Shown here piece after piece: positions 45,121 through 56,357 of a stretch of 64,000 nt of DNA (its first letter is position 1; each line of letters opens with the position of its first letter). Below the pieces are notes generated by a model. It had not been told where the DNA came from and made no database searches. It worked only from the letters and a program-made list of their open reading frames with translations. Source of the stretch: Rhabdophis nuchalis (Eukaryota; Chordata; Lepidosauria; Squamata; Natricidae); contig CM077643.1 of NCBI GenBank assembly GCA_039707465.1, positions 328,293,419 through 328,357,418 of the forward strand, in the 5' to 3' direction. The position numbers and the translations under genes are program-made.

Positions 45121-47861
45121 GCACTTCTGCCATATCTTTTTATACACTTAGTTCATAACTTTCCTTGTTGATCTAATGGCAGGAATAGTAACCTGGCCTG
45201 TTGAATTGGCAATGAGACAACTGTAAGGATAAGTAGTTATTTTGTCTTTTAGTAGTAACAAGAAAGACACTTAGTGATGGTGATAGATCACAAGGAAGTC
45301 CCTTGTCTCTTACTCCCCCAAAACAACAGCAAGCAAATTCATGGGATCATTCCCCACAATGCCATGGAACAAAGCAGACACTTGTTTTTAGTGGGAACAC
45401 AATAAGGACTAAATTGATTTCAAGAAACTATTGTTAAAGTTTGGTTTTCAGAATCCAATTACATATCTAAATGATAGAGGGCATGTAGTTTAATCTAACT
45501 GGAAGTGGGTTATGTTATGTAATTCAAAATTTAAAGTGACAATGTCTGTTGTACACAAATACATTTATGGACAGAAAAGGAGAATATTGCAATGAGTTTC
45601 ATTGGCAGCTGTTATTTCCCAGGTGATGGAAAAACATTAAATGCTTCCTAATAAATCTCCCAGGATCAACACTGAATCTTCTCATTCCTGAGTGAATAAA
45701 ACTTGAACAGTTTATGTGAAGAGCTGAAAAGCAATTTCAGAGGAATTATGAATTATTATTACATTAGAATACAAATATGATACTTGAGGCAAACTCATGT
45801 TGCTTGGAAAGATTTCAAGTTAAGTCCTTTTGGAGAATGCTATTTCTTTCAGAAACAGGCAGCACTGAATTCTAGCTTCCACTTTGCAATAATGATTCTT
45901 TAAAAAAAGCATAGCTGTGAACTTGTTCAAAAAAAATCTGGTTGCAAATTTACCATTCCTGATGAAAATGGAAGGAAATGAGGCAAGGAATGGGCCAGAC
46001 ACTGAAAGCATTATTATGTTGAAGCAGGTTACTTTGCATTGTTGGATCCCCAGATCGAGATGTTGCTAACGAACCAAAAATGCTTTGACAAGACAAATAC
46101 ATCTCCAGCAGCATAACTTCAACACAATTTTATAGTTAGCTTTTGATTTTAAATGCCCATGCTGTAGTGAGATAAGCTTTTAAGTGCTTTATTACATATT
46201 TCCGTACAAGGTATTACAGTAAAGTATTGGAGGGGTATTAATATTTTAATTCATTTTTAATCCATCTGAATTTTTTCAGCTAGAACTAAGTCGTAGTCAA
46301 CTGTATTTCTCTTTATTAAATTGAAGCAATCAGAAAATGTTTCCTTTGTGCAAAAATGCTTTGAAGCATACAAAGTAAAATAAAAATTGCTGACCACATT
46401 CAAAAGTTCTAGGCAGGAAAAACCTACGGATTCTATCTTTTTAAGTACAGTTATAATAGCTTTTCACAATCTCTACCTGTAACAAATGCTAAAAAATATT
46501 TTTAAGCTTTTAAATATCACTGGATAGTGGAGTGTGTTTTTTTACCTGGAACTCCAACTGAACTCCAATGAGAAGAAATCTGACTGATTTTAAACACCTC
46601 TTACATTTACTGAAATAGTGTTTGGTAATTTTCCTTTGAGAGATACTTATCTTAACTGAATGTTCGGGAATTTCATGAGGAAATAACAGGGCAGAGTTTA
46701 AATGAAGAAGAGTTTCAGGCTGTGAAGAAATCATAAAATGGCATTTGAAAGCCCATGGTAGTTTTGAGTGCTCTGTAAAATTGTCCAATATCTTCTCAGC
46801 AAAATCAGGTCAGGTATTCTAAAATATGGGTTCAGTTGCATAAGGCAGTATCATGTTATGGCTCTCAAAGGGGGCATTATTATGAAGTGTGAAGCTGATG
46901 GTGTTAAATCAAATGGTTACAACTAAGATTTTTTAAAAAAAATATTCCTCTCTTTCTGATAGAAACTTGACCCTATTTGAAAAGATATAGGTCAAAAATA
47001 GAGATGAAAACTCTTTGAAACTGCTTTGGTACGTTTGCTTTGAAGTAAAGATTAAGTTTAAAAATCCAGACCTTTCTGTAATAATTTAAAATAAGAATTT
47101 TTAGGGTAAAATCTGTGCAGTATACAAGTAGAATTGATAGATATTCTTGAATATAATGTAATAGGTGATTTTTTCTAAAAACCTTTCTTGCTAGTTTATG
47201 ATTCCAAGTCTATATTGTATAATTTGATTGTCAAAGATCTTTAGTTCTAATAAGTATAGAAACAAGAGTAAAAAGTAAAAATAATAGGTGTTTTCATCAT
47301 GCTTGTTTTTGTTAAAGCTCATGTTTTATCAAATATATGTTTTGGTTATTTCTGTTAATACATAGTGCTGAAAGGCAACTATCTCCATAAATAAGTGTTT
47401 GCATTTCCCACAGGTTCCAAATGCAGGCTTTTTTGGCCTGCATTGTGACCTGCAGATTTTCAGTAGCAAAATATAGTTTATATGGATTTATGTTGTTTGT
47501 ATACCCACCAAAGCTTTATGGCATAATAAGTAATACAAAACATTTAACAAAGTCTAGTAGGCACACATAACTATGTGGTGGAACAGCCAGCTGAAAGAGA
47601 AGAGCCCCATTTGGGAATTGGAATTAAAAGATATTCTGTCTTAGAGTTCATTGGGAGAGGAAACATTTGAGGTTAAACATTTGAGGTAAACCAGAAAATA
47701 TGGGAAGATGGACAGTCTGTTGAGATTCTTATAAATTGATGATCAACAACAAAGAAACCTATTTGACCCATTCATGGAGCAGTTCTGGTTGTTTGTGCCT
47801 GGCAACTCTCAACTAGGTATGTGTCTTAGGAATCTATGCTTACATTTGCAATATCTTAGTT
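45121..47861. other. Unassigned AT-rich sequence
   Basis: No gene or repeat recognised on either strand. Confidence 0.5.
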
Positions 47862-48067
47862 TCTATCAACCAATAGAACAACTTGCCTTTAGAAATTGTG
47901 GGAGCTTCATCACTGGAGGCTTTAAAGAATAGATCGGACTGCCATTTATTAGAAACCAGATATACCAGGCCACGCATTGCTGTGGCCCGGTCTGGTTAAA
48001 TGGCCAACCAATCTATGTGTAGATCTACACCTGCACACATACACACAACCACCGTATAACCCACAGC

Positions 48068-48368
48068 CTACCTACCTACTGTATTTCTCCCTCTCTATCT
48101 ATCCCGATACCTACCTACCTACTGTATTTCTTCCTTTCTCCCTCTATCTACCTACCTACTGTATTTCTCCTTCTCTATCCCTCTACCTACCTACCTCCCT
48201 ACCTCCCTACTGTATTTCTCCCTCTCTCTCTATTCCTCTACCTACCTACCTACTGTATTTCTCCCTATTTATCTATACACCTACCTACCTACCGTATTTC
48301 TTTCATTCTCCCTCTATCTACCTACCTACCTACATACTGTATTTCTCCCTCTCTATCTATCCCTCTAC
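48068..48368 (+). repeat. Compound CTAC/CT satellite, second locus
   Basis: About six units of (CTAC)n, TACTGTATTTCTCC, CTCTATC-type, CCCTCTAC, the same higher-order unit as at 16429-16992. Resumes at 48643-48692 after an inserted CR1 fragment. The frame 47977-48393 is its translation and not a gene. Confidence 0.9.
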
Positions 48369-48642
48369 AAATGGCTATCCAACATCTTCTTAAAGACTTG
48401 CAGTGTTGGGGCATTCACAACTTCTGGAGGCAAGCTGTTCCACTGGTTAATTGTTCTAACTGTCAGGAAATTCCTCCTCAGTTCTAAGTTGCTTCTCTCC
48501 TTCATTAGTTTCCACCCATTGCTTCTTGTTCTGCCCTCTGGTGCTTTGGAGAATAGTTTGACTCCCTCTTCTTTGTGGCAACCCCTGAGATATTGGAAGG
48601 CTGCTATCATGTCTCCCCCTAGTCCCTCTTTTATTAAACTGT
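48369..48642 (-). mobile_element. CR1 fragment inside the satellite, antisense
   Basis: Minus strand encodes MSPPSPS-opposed ORF2 end: GVKLFSKAPEGRTRSNGWK, LELRRNFLTVRTINQWNSLP, PTLQVFKKMLDSHL. Satellite sequence resumes directly on both sides (CCCTCTAC before, CTGTATTTCTCTC after). The 3' tail of CR1 is missing, so it is not a simple complete 3' end. Confidence 0.85.
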
Positions 48643-48660
48643 ATTTCTCTCTCTCTCCCT

Positions 48661-48692
<32 letters not shown>

Positions 48693-49344
48693 GCCACCAG
48701 GGAGGTTACTATCCTCTGTGTTTTGGCCCTTTTAGGCCACCATATACACTGTGGAATTGTATGAAATCCAATGACAGTTGGAAAGCAGCCAGATGGGCGG
48801 AGCTACAGGGAGGTGAAAACCTGATCAGTGGGTAAATTTTACATTTGTGTACCTTGCACATGACCCACGTGTGCTAGCCACAAAATAAGTACGTATTCTA
48901 TTATCGGAAGTCCTTGGGAACATTGTGTCGAAATTTGGTATAAATCGGTGCAGTAGTTTTTGAGATTAGCAGCTTTGTACAAACTATTTTACATTTTTAT
49001 TTATATAGATGGTGTAGGATCGCCTGCTTCGGGGGTGGGGGTGGGCTAGATGACCTACAAGGTCCCTTCCAATTCTGTTAAATCTGTTAAATGTTTCCAT
49101 ACTCTACAGTCATTCTTGTGCCAACAATAAAGTTTGTCTGCATATAGGATTTAATGCCACAATGTTGGCTGGATGAATGATATAAATGTAGAAACATTTC
49201 TTGTGTTCTTTTGTTTCCCATTTCCAATAAAAATTTGCTTTTTCCTGCTCTTTTCTGTATGTAACTGGTGAGAAGCTGCCTCATCATGGAGAATAAAAGA
49301 ACTTATTCCAAAATGCCACATATTCACAATAATTTTTCAATTAG

Positions 49345-49768
49345 TTTCACTGGAGATTCTCAGTCATCCAGGTTGCCCCAGGTTTTCTGGGGGGAGGGGG
49401 AGATGTTTTGCTTCTCATCCAGAACTAAAGAAGCTTCTGAGAAGTGAAGCATCTTCAAGGAAACACAAGGGAAGTCCAGTTGCCTCTTGAAAAAGCACCT
49501 TTGGGACAAGTATGTCACATTAATTTAGCTTTTTTATTTGTAGGATGTAAAACATTTGTATCAAAATGTTCATTGATTCTCAGTATTCATTGTACTCAAT
49601 GCAAAATACCTTGCCAACTCAACTATACGCTCTCATATCTCTATTGAATCAAGCCATACCAGAAAGAAAGATGGATTGGTGGTTAGAAGTCAAACAGGGA
49701 GCTAACAGGTTTGGTGTTAAAGCAATCTGATGGTTTTCTTTATAGAGTTCTTTCAGTCCAACACCCTG

Positions 49769-49809
<41 letters not shown>

Positions 49810-50037
49810 TATCTCCAAATATCTCAAACCATTTCCTGGTTATATACAATGGTTAGATACAGCAACTTATTCATGATTCATGATTTTATTCAATGTTGCT
49901 TTTTTTAAGCTGAAGAAGCTTCTTAGATGAGAAGCTAAAAGTATTCAAAGAAAAAACAGAAAGTCCAGGTACCTCTTGAAAAAGCACGTTTGGCACAACC
50001 ATGACTTGGATGACTGAGAATCTCCATAGACGGGTTG
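49345..50037. mobile_element. Dispersed repeat in two parts, with an unrelated centre
   Basis: 49345-49512 and 49908-50037 share GAAGCTTCT, GTCCAG-TGCCTCTTGAAAAA, AAAGCACCTTTGGGACAA/AAAGCACGTTTGGCACAA and the GATTCTCAGTCATCCA string (inverted in the second part: TGGATGACTGAGAATCTCCA). The 395 bp between hold an (AC)n run. Could be one element with an insertion or two copies. Confidence 0.6.
49770..49807 (+). repeat. (AC)n microsatellite
   Basis: About 19 dinucleotide units, uninterrupted. It accounts for the poly-Cys/Val and poly-Thr/His translations in this place. Confidence 0.97.
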
Positions 50038-50327
50038 GGGGTATATGAGGTAATTAGCAGTCCAGCAAAGGAAACTGCTGCAGGGGAACCAGTATTATGA
50101 AGAAATGCTAAAGAACGTAAAACAGACTTCAGAATGAGTGTTGCTACAACATATCTCAATCTATAATCTTTGTGTAGGAAAAAATTGGAATTGGGGATGT
50201 TTGCTTCTGTTCTCTCTTTTCGTCTGTGTCATTGTACATCTGTCTTCAACCAAATTGTCATAAAAACTCCAGAGATGCATCCTACAGCTCTTCTGTTAAA
50301 GACAGGATTCATCCGAGAAAGAGTTTT

Positions 50328-51260
50328 TATTTATTTATTTAGTTTGTCACTCAAGATATCAGGAATAAAAATAAACATGAATAAGAACACAGGAAATGGG
50401 TACAAATAAGTGGGGATATTAGGAAAGGGATGTTAGGCATTTATTTATTTATTTATTTATTAATCCAATTTATACCCCTCCTAAAAAAGGACCCAGGGCG
50501 ACGCACAGGCAATTTAAAACAAAACATACAGATAAATACCCATATTAAAAGCTATTAAATAATAATCCCATGCTAAAACCAACTTATAAAATCTCTAATT
50601 AAAATTTACAATGTTAAAACTCAGTATCGGGGGTTATACTAGGCCGGCTTGTTGGAACAGAAGCGTTTTAAGGCATTGGCGGAACAGGTGGACGTCCAAG
50701 ATGTTACGTAGTTTGGGGGGCAGGTCGTTCCAGGGGGTAGGGTCTGCCACAGAGAAGGCTCTTCCCCTGGGTGTCACTAACCGGCATTGTCCGGCCGACG
50801 GCACCCGGAGAAGGCCCTCTCTATGGGAGCGGATCTGTCGAAGGGATGTATGGGGCAGGAGGCGGTCTCGTATGTAGCTAGGCCCCGAGCCATGGAGCGC
50901 ATGTTGGTACATTTATGCATGCCCCTACTGACCACCTAGGAATGGGGTGAGGTCCACAGTAGACAGTTTAAGGTTAAAGTTATGGGGGTTTGAGGATATA
51001 ACAACAGAGTCAGTTAGTGCATTCTAGGCATTTACCCCAGTTGCTGAAGTTGTATTTTCTGCAATCGAGTTTGGAACAGTTTGCCTTGAGTTTGTATCTA
51101 TTGTGTGCTCGTGTATTATTGTGGTTGAAGCTGAAGTAGTCATTAACAGGTAGGACATTGTAGCAGATAATTTTGTGTACTATGCGGCATAGTTCTAGGT
51201 TGTCCAAGGCCAAAATTTTGAGCCTGGTGGCATAAGGTATTCTGTTGCGAGTAGAGTTTA
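50328..51260 (-). mobile_element. LINE family B copy, interrupted, antisense
   Basis: Pieces 50328-50440 and 50901-51260 match 5391-5880 in order: TAGTTTGTCA, AGGAATGGGGTGAGGTCCAC, GTTTGTATCTATTGTGTG, GGTAGGACATTGTAGCAGA. Minus frame 51010-51213 reads HKIICYNVLPVNDYFSFNHN. The WN motif region is decayed. Interrupted by the L2-like copy at 50441-50900. Confidence 0.8.
50441..50900 (-). mobile_element. L2-like LINE 3' end inserted in LINE family B
   Basis: TTTATTTATTTATTTATTAA tail (antisense) at 50441, 3'UTR with CCCAGGGCGACGCACAGGC, then minus-strand coding from 50640 to 50900: HGSGPSYIRDRLLPHTSLR, SHREGLLRVPS, WNDLPPKLRNILDV, LLFQQAGLV. A GCAT is present on both sides (50437-50440 and 50899-50902). 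About 90 residues of the ORF2 end remain, in one open frame. Confidence 0.88.
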
Positions 51261-52487
51261 TTAGAATGCTATTGAACTCTCAACACTTCTTATGCTGGAA
51301 ACTTGGCACCTCTGCCTCCATTTGTTTCGGGCTAAAAAGAAAGCAATTTCTAAAGCCTGGAAAATCCAGTAAACATTAAAAAAAAACCCACCTCATTGTG
51401 TGATAAACAGATTAATCACTAATATTGTTCAAACATCAATGTTTTATTGTCTCTTCCTGTAGAAGTAATAGTTTAAAAAAACACTTTAGAAATTAATGGG
51501 TTGAAACCTCTTTCTTCCTTTCTCTTTTTCTTCAGAGAGATTTGTCCTGAGAATTAGTACTTTTCTTTCTCTTACATACCTGCACTCTCCAAATCCAGTC
51601 TGCCCTCCAGAAGTCTCTCTAAAACTGGTTTCTTCTCCAGGGTTCATAGTCTTTAAAGAACTGAAATTCTGTTGATCTTATTTTTATCACAAAGAAGCTA
51701 TTTAAACAACAAACCCCTCTTGTTTTGAACAACTTTCTTTACAGGAAATATTTCATGTGGTCAAGAGGGGAAAAAAACAGCTTTCTTTTAACTCAAAAGA
51801 GATCTATGTTGAAAAGCAACAAATATATATCCCTCTCTATTTATTTCTTAAATATTCTCTTCTACCTTTTGTCTCTGATTGCAACCCAGCATGTCCACCT
51901 GCTTTTTCGTCCTCTGGAGCTTTTTGTTCTCTCTTTTATCTCTTCCACCTGTCCTTTCTTGCCTGGAAATAGTTCATCTATCCTTCATGATCCTCTTCTT
52001 CTGATTACTCCAGCCACTACCTGCCATTTTAACTGCTCTGAATATTACCTCCAATCACTTTGCTCTTGTTCTGCTCCCAGTGATTGCCTTTATCTTTTAT
52101 TATGCTGATCTGGATTGCTGCTCTGGAGCTCCTATCACTCCCAGGGGTGGCTCGACTGTTGTCCTCTTTAGGATCTGATGTTCACTTCCTCAGAATCGTC
52201 ATAATCACCCAGTGCTTGCTGCTCACTTTTTTGTGCTGGCTGCTGTCTTCCCTCATGCCCACTCATTCCCAGTCTACTGACTCTCTGCTTTATTACTTCC
52301 CCCCTTTTTCTGTGCTGTTCTCTCCTAGCTTTCGCTACCTGCTGACTTCCACTGCTTTGTTTTGCCTCTATTTCTGTCAGTTTTTTTTAACTCCTTCCAC
52401 ACCAGATAGCTTTTGGATTCTTAAGCCTTGGGTTCTTAAGTCTCTGATTTGATCTATCTCCTGCCTCCCTTTTTCTTACACAACTTT
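51261..52487. other. Pyrimidine-rich unassigned sequence
   Basis: A 122-codon plus frame (52084-52452) and a 127-codon one (51725-52108) are rich in Leu, Ser and Phe, which reflects the C/T-rich strand. No known domain, no upstream or downstream coding context and no splice pattern I can support. I would not call a gene. Confidence 0.5.
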
Positions 52488-52530
52488 TTATTTTATTAAT
52501 TAAATTTATATGCCACCTGTCTGATTATCC
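52488..52530 (-). mobile_element. LINE 3' tail fragment, antisense
   Basis: TTATTTTATTAATTAAATTT then ATATGCCACCTGTCTGATT: antisense L2-like tail. Confidence 0.5.
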
Positions 52531-54073
52531 ATTGAGCTTACTTAGCAACATTCTTTTTCCCACTGACCCTAACTCTGAAGGAGGGGTTTTTATTTAATTG
52601 TGTGCGTAAAGTTCAGGGTAATGAGGTGTAGCATTTGGACTTTGTATTGTGCAAACCAAAATGTTCCCTCTTTCTATAGGAGCTATTTATCTACTTATTT
52701 TCTGTCTGTATTTATTGCAAAATCTAAATGACTCATTAACAGTTTACAGCACCAAGGTCATAAAGCATAATTAAAGTGCTGTCCTAATCAATTCTATTTA
52801 ATAAATAAGGTATTTGAGAAATGTTGTTAATGGAAAGGGAGAAGCAGCCATTACCAATCTATTCCTTTATAGGACTCCTCCAAACAAACCCTTTTCTGGA
52901 AGGTCCCTCAGAAAATGTTTAGAAGTGTAGATGGGATAGTAATTCTTCTTTCCCTACCTGTTAATTGGAAGATCTTCCTTTATTTCTAATAATCTGTTAC
53001 GTTATTCATATGATTAAATTTTATATTCAAAACTAAATTTCTGTTTGATGTCAAAACTTTTATTACAATACTTAAACCAATGAAGTAAAATTTGTAACAT
53101 CAGCAATTGAGAGACTGAGTAAAAAATTTTAAATGCTCTATCATTCTTATGTGGCACTCTATGTGTTTGTGTGAAGGTGTTGACATTGCACCAATTTCTG
53201 CTGCTTTAAAGAGATCCATTAGATCATTTCTGTGAAACTGGTAGAAATGCAACATAATAATAATTATGCTTTGTTGTCTATAATTCATTTTTAATTCAAC
53301 AAACATTTAAATATTTAATATTTCAAAATTAAATATTGAATGACTTTAATTCAAATATACTTTTCACTTTAACATTAAAACATAATATGCAAATGCTATT
53401 CCTTTATGAGCCCAGCGATACAAGTTAACAATATATAGCACTGTTGAAATCACATTTTCATTTGAAGCTTGTGTGACATGGAAGATTTGAACCAGCTCTT
53501 GCAAGTATTTATTTTGATGTCTAAAATGCATAAATCATACAAATAGTTTGTAAGATTTAAATATTCAATATTCAAATACATGTGAATTAGAAGAAAAATA
53601 CACTACCTCAGAATATAAGGGCAATTACCACCTTGGACAGCTTCAAAAGACAATTAAATACATGGGCAATGGGATAATCAATAAGTATTGATTCGGATGG
53701 TTAAATATTATCTATGGTATCCAAGGTAATAGATTTCCCAGTACCTGGACAATATCATTAGCAGAGAGTTAGGCTAACTGTTTCAATTTCTAGGCATTTC
53801 TCAGGCGTCTGATTGAGTGCTATGGAAACAGAACAAATCTAAGAACAGATTCCCAGTCTGATAGAGATTCAAGAAACCATTATATAATCAACTAGCTACT
53901 TGTATCCGTGAAGAGGCAACCTTCTCATTGGTTCATCAAAATGTTGGGAACAGAATCAGAGTATTTCCTCTGTGCACAGATATATTTTATTTCTAAACTA
54001 AAAATAATACAGTTGCTGGAATTCTTCTAACTCCTATCGATATCAATCGATTTATCAAAGAAAACACATAGTC
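52531..54073. other. Unassigned AT-rich sequence
   Basis: Nothing recognised. Confidence 0.5.
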
Positions 54074-54179
54074 AGGTTCTCCGCAGCTGCCTAAACTGAA
54101 AGTGTTTTTCGTGTAAGCACGAGTATTAACTTGTGCTTACATGAAAAACACTTTTGGTTTAGGCAGCTGCAGAGAACCT
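54074..54179. repeat. 106-bp near-perfect hairpin (palindromic MITE or hairpin RNA candidate)
   Basis: Arms of about 49 bp (54074-54122 and 54131-54179) with a spacer of about 8 bp; about 45 of 50 positions pair. Left arm starts AGGTTCTCCGCAGCTGCCTA; the right arm ends TAGGCAGCTGCAGAGAACCT. Several mismatches are C/T differences at CpG sites. No coding. Confidence 0.9.
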
Positions 54180-54900
54180 ATGTTCATCGTATCCCTTTTG
54201 TGTGGCCTTCCTTGATTTTAACCCTATGTTAGATTTTATTTCACGCATAGAAGATGTCAGAAATGCAAATATTGAGAAATGCCTGCTGCTTTTAATCCAG
54301 AAGTAGAATTCAGACATCACTCGCAGATTGAGTTGGGATCCACATGAAAGGTTCCTCTAAACCAGGGTTCCCAATGTTTTTGTCATCACACTTCCATTTA
54401 ATGTAATCTTAATTCCCCTACAAATCCCAATACCATGAAGATCACAAATGAACAATGAAGTTTGTGCCTCTTCCTCCACCACTGCATTGTTAACCAAATT
54501 TGTATTTGAGGAAAGGTGGATTTATTGTAAAAATTTCCAAATGAAAGGTTCTTCACATACCCCTGGGATTCTGTCTGCAACTCTCGGAGGAAGGCAGACC
54601 TCACAATATGGCAAGCCCTACTCTAAATCCTTACCATTGAGAAGGATGTATAGCAGACAAAAGGCTGGGTCTTTCACAGGCCCAACAGCTTTAGAAATGC
54701 CACATAAACTATAATCCAAGTAAGCAAAGAAAATTAACTCAAAATTACCAAAATTTAAAAGTCTGGTATCTAAAAGAAAATTAATGAAATACAAATGGAT
54801 GTAAAATAAAACTGAACAGGTGCCTACTTTTAAATATTTGGGAGTGGATTTCCATTTCCAGAAGATTTAGAAAGCCCATCAGGAATTCATTGCCCAAAAA
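54180..54900. other. Unassigned sequence
   Basis: A 68-codon minus frame (54398-54604) and an 88-codon plus frame (54448-54714) are not recognisable. ACCAGGGTTCCCAATG near 54361 looks like a repeat edge. Confidence 0.4.
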
Positions 54901-55222
54901 GGGTCAATTTTTTCTACAGCTATTAAAGGTTCCCCTGAGTTCCACACAGCTCCCTCCCTGATGGCATTCCAGGAAGTCTTAAAGACCTGGCTGTTTACCG
55001 AGACCTTGTAGTAGAGTGGGTAGGATTCTCCTGTTTGTTATGTTTATGCTTGCTTGTTGTTGGATTGCCACCTTGTTATTATGTTCATTATAATTGTTGT
55101 ACTTGTTTTGGTTAATTTTCTCCAGGGTGTTGTCTTTTATAGTATTTTATTGTGGTGAACTGCCAAAGTCAGTTGGAACTGGGCACCATCCAGATCAATT
55201 AAATAAATAAATAAATAAAAAT
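54901..55222 (+). mobile_element. Old CR1/L2-group LINE 3' end, sense
   Basis: CTCCCTCCCTGATGGCATTC and AGGAAGTCTTAAAGACCTGG then CTGTTTACC (FQEVLKTWLFT-like) mark the ORF2 end. The 3'UTR is T/G-rich and ends ATTAAATAAATAAATAAATA. A family different from those above, heavily decayed. Confidence 0.6.
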
Positions 55223-56357
55223 GACCTTTTTTGCATAAAAGGAAGGGGAGCCAAAGAGCTAATAACTCAAATGGTTCAAGACTAAAATCCTTGCCCAAAT
55301 TTTATTTGTAGAACAGGTAGGAGTTTATAGCATAACACTCTTCCCTAATGGCCCAGTTCCACTAATTCTGAAGGACAATCACTGTCAACGTGGATATTAG
55401 CAGTGACTCAGAGACTGAAGCACTTGCTGAAGGCTTGCTATAGATTTGCTTCTCTCAACCTGCTTCGATCCAGTTAGGAAAGATAGTCCTTCAAGGTTGA
55501 ATGATATTGAATACCAAACTGAAGTTGACACTCTTTCCCAGAACAGCAAAGCCCTGATAGCGAAAGACACATGACAATACGCAAGCTATCTATAGCCATT
55601 AACCTTCTTTAGGTTAAGGAAGGAGTCTTTTTTTAGAGCTAGGAACCATGTGCTCCTCTCAGCAGTTGTTACAGGACAGATTCATCAAAATCCCACTAAC
55701 AGAATTCTCATGCCCATAGAAACCATCTCCCATGCGTGATGCCACAATGCTCCAGTGTGTACATGGATCTGTGCAAAGATTACATACTGCCACTGTTGCA
55801 ACATGTTCCAGGAAGAGCAGAAGCATATTACATTATCTTTTTCAGACTCTAATCATATTACTACAAATGTAAAAGCCAAATTTTTGTGTGGCCTCAGTGA
55901 AATGTGATAAATTTGTCGGTCTGGACTCCATACCGCTTATTTCATTTTATTTATTTTAGTCTTTTTATAAATGCTGATCTTTGAGCTTAATCACAATTTT
56001 TATTTAGTGAGCGATACATCTGTTCACAAATCAATTCATACTGCTTTGCAAGTTGAAAAGATCTTAAAAGTTGAGAGAGACCCTTAGTTTCATGATTCTC
56101 AAAACATAGCTCTGTCTCATTTTTATCTAATCTCTCATCCTGAGTGACTGCTTGATAGTGTTTAATGAACTGTAAAACTTATAGTTTCACTTCAGCTCTC
56201 TCAAATTACACTTCCATATTCATAAATCATCAGGAATCTTCATTATTAACACACTATTCCTTTTCACTCCCTCCATCAGTTTACAAATTGGCATAGATAT
56301 TCCCCACAAAAGAGACTATTATTACTGCAAATTTAGCAATATTTTAATTATTTTATT
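55223..56357. other. Unassigned AT-rich sequence
   Basis: Nothing recognised. Confidence 0.5.

Larger units (their letters stand above)
47952..49010. mobile_element. Unclassified element inserted in CR1, itself composite
   Basis: Left part TACCAGGCCACGCATTGCTG...AAATGGCCAACC; right part 48693-49010 with CCACCAGGGAGGTTACTATC, AATCCAATGACAGTTGG, GGTATAAATCGGTGCAGTAG and an end TATTTATATAGAT. It holds a satellite (48068-48368, 48643-48692) and a CR1(-) fragment (48369-48642). Boundaries are set by the CR1 interruption. No coding sequence seen. Confidence 0.6.
47862..49082 (+). mobile_element. CR1 3' end, sense, split by a nested insertion
   Basis: Left piece 47862-47951 carries TCATCACTGGAGGCTTTAAA and GGACTGCCATTTATTAGAAA. 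Right piece 49009-49082 continues with GGTGTAGGATCGCCTGCTTC and GGGCTAGATGACCTACAAGG...CCCTTCCAATTCTGTT. Joined, they give the ordinary CR1 3'UTR. About 1.06 kb lies between them. Confidence 0.8.

Noticed and set aside
47977..48393. 138-codon frame rich in Tyr, Leu, Pro, Ser
   Set aside because: Translation of the second satellite locus, not a gene.
52084..52452. 122-codon hydrophobic frame resembling a membrane protein
   Set aside because: The strand is pyrimidine-rich, giving Leu/Ser/Phe by composition. No conserved motif, splice sites or neighbouring exons.
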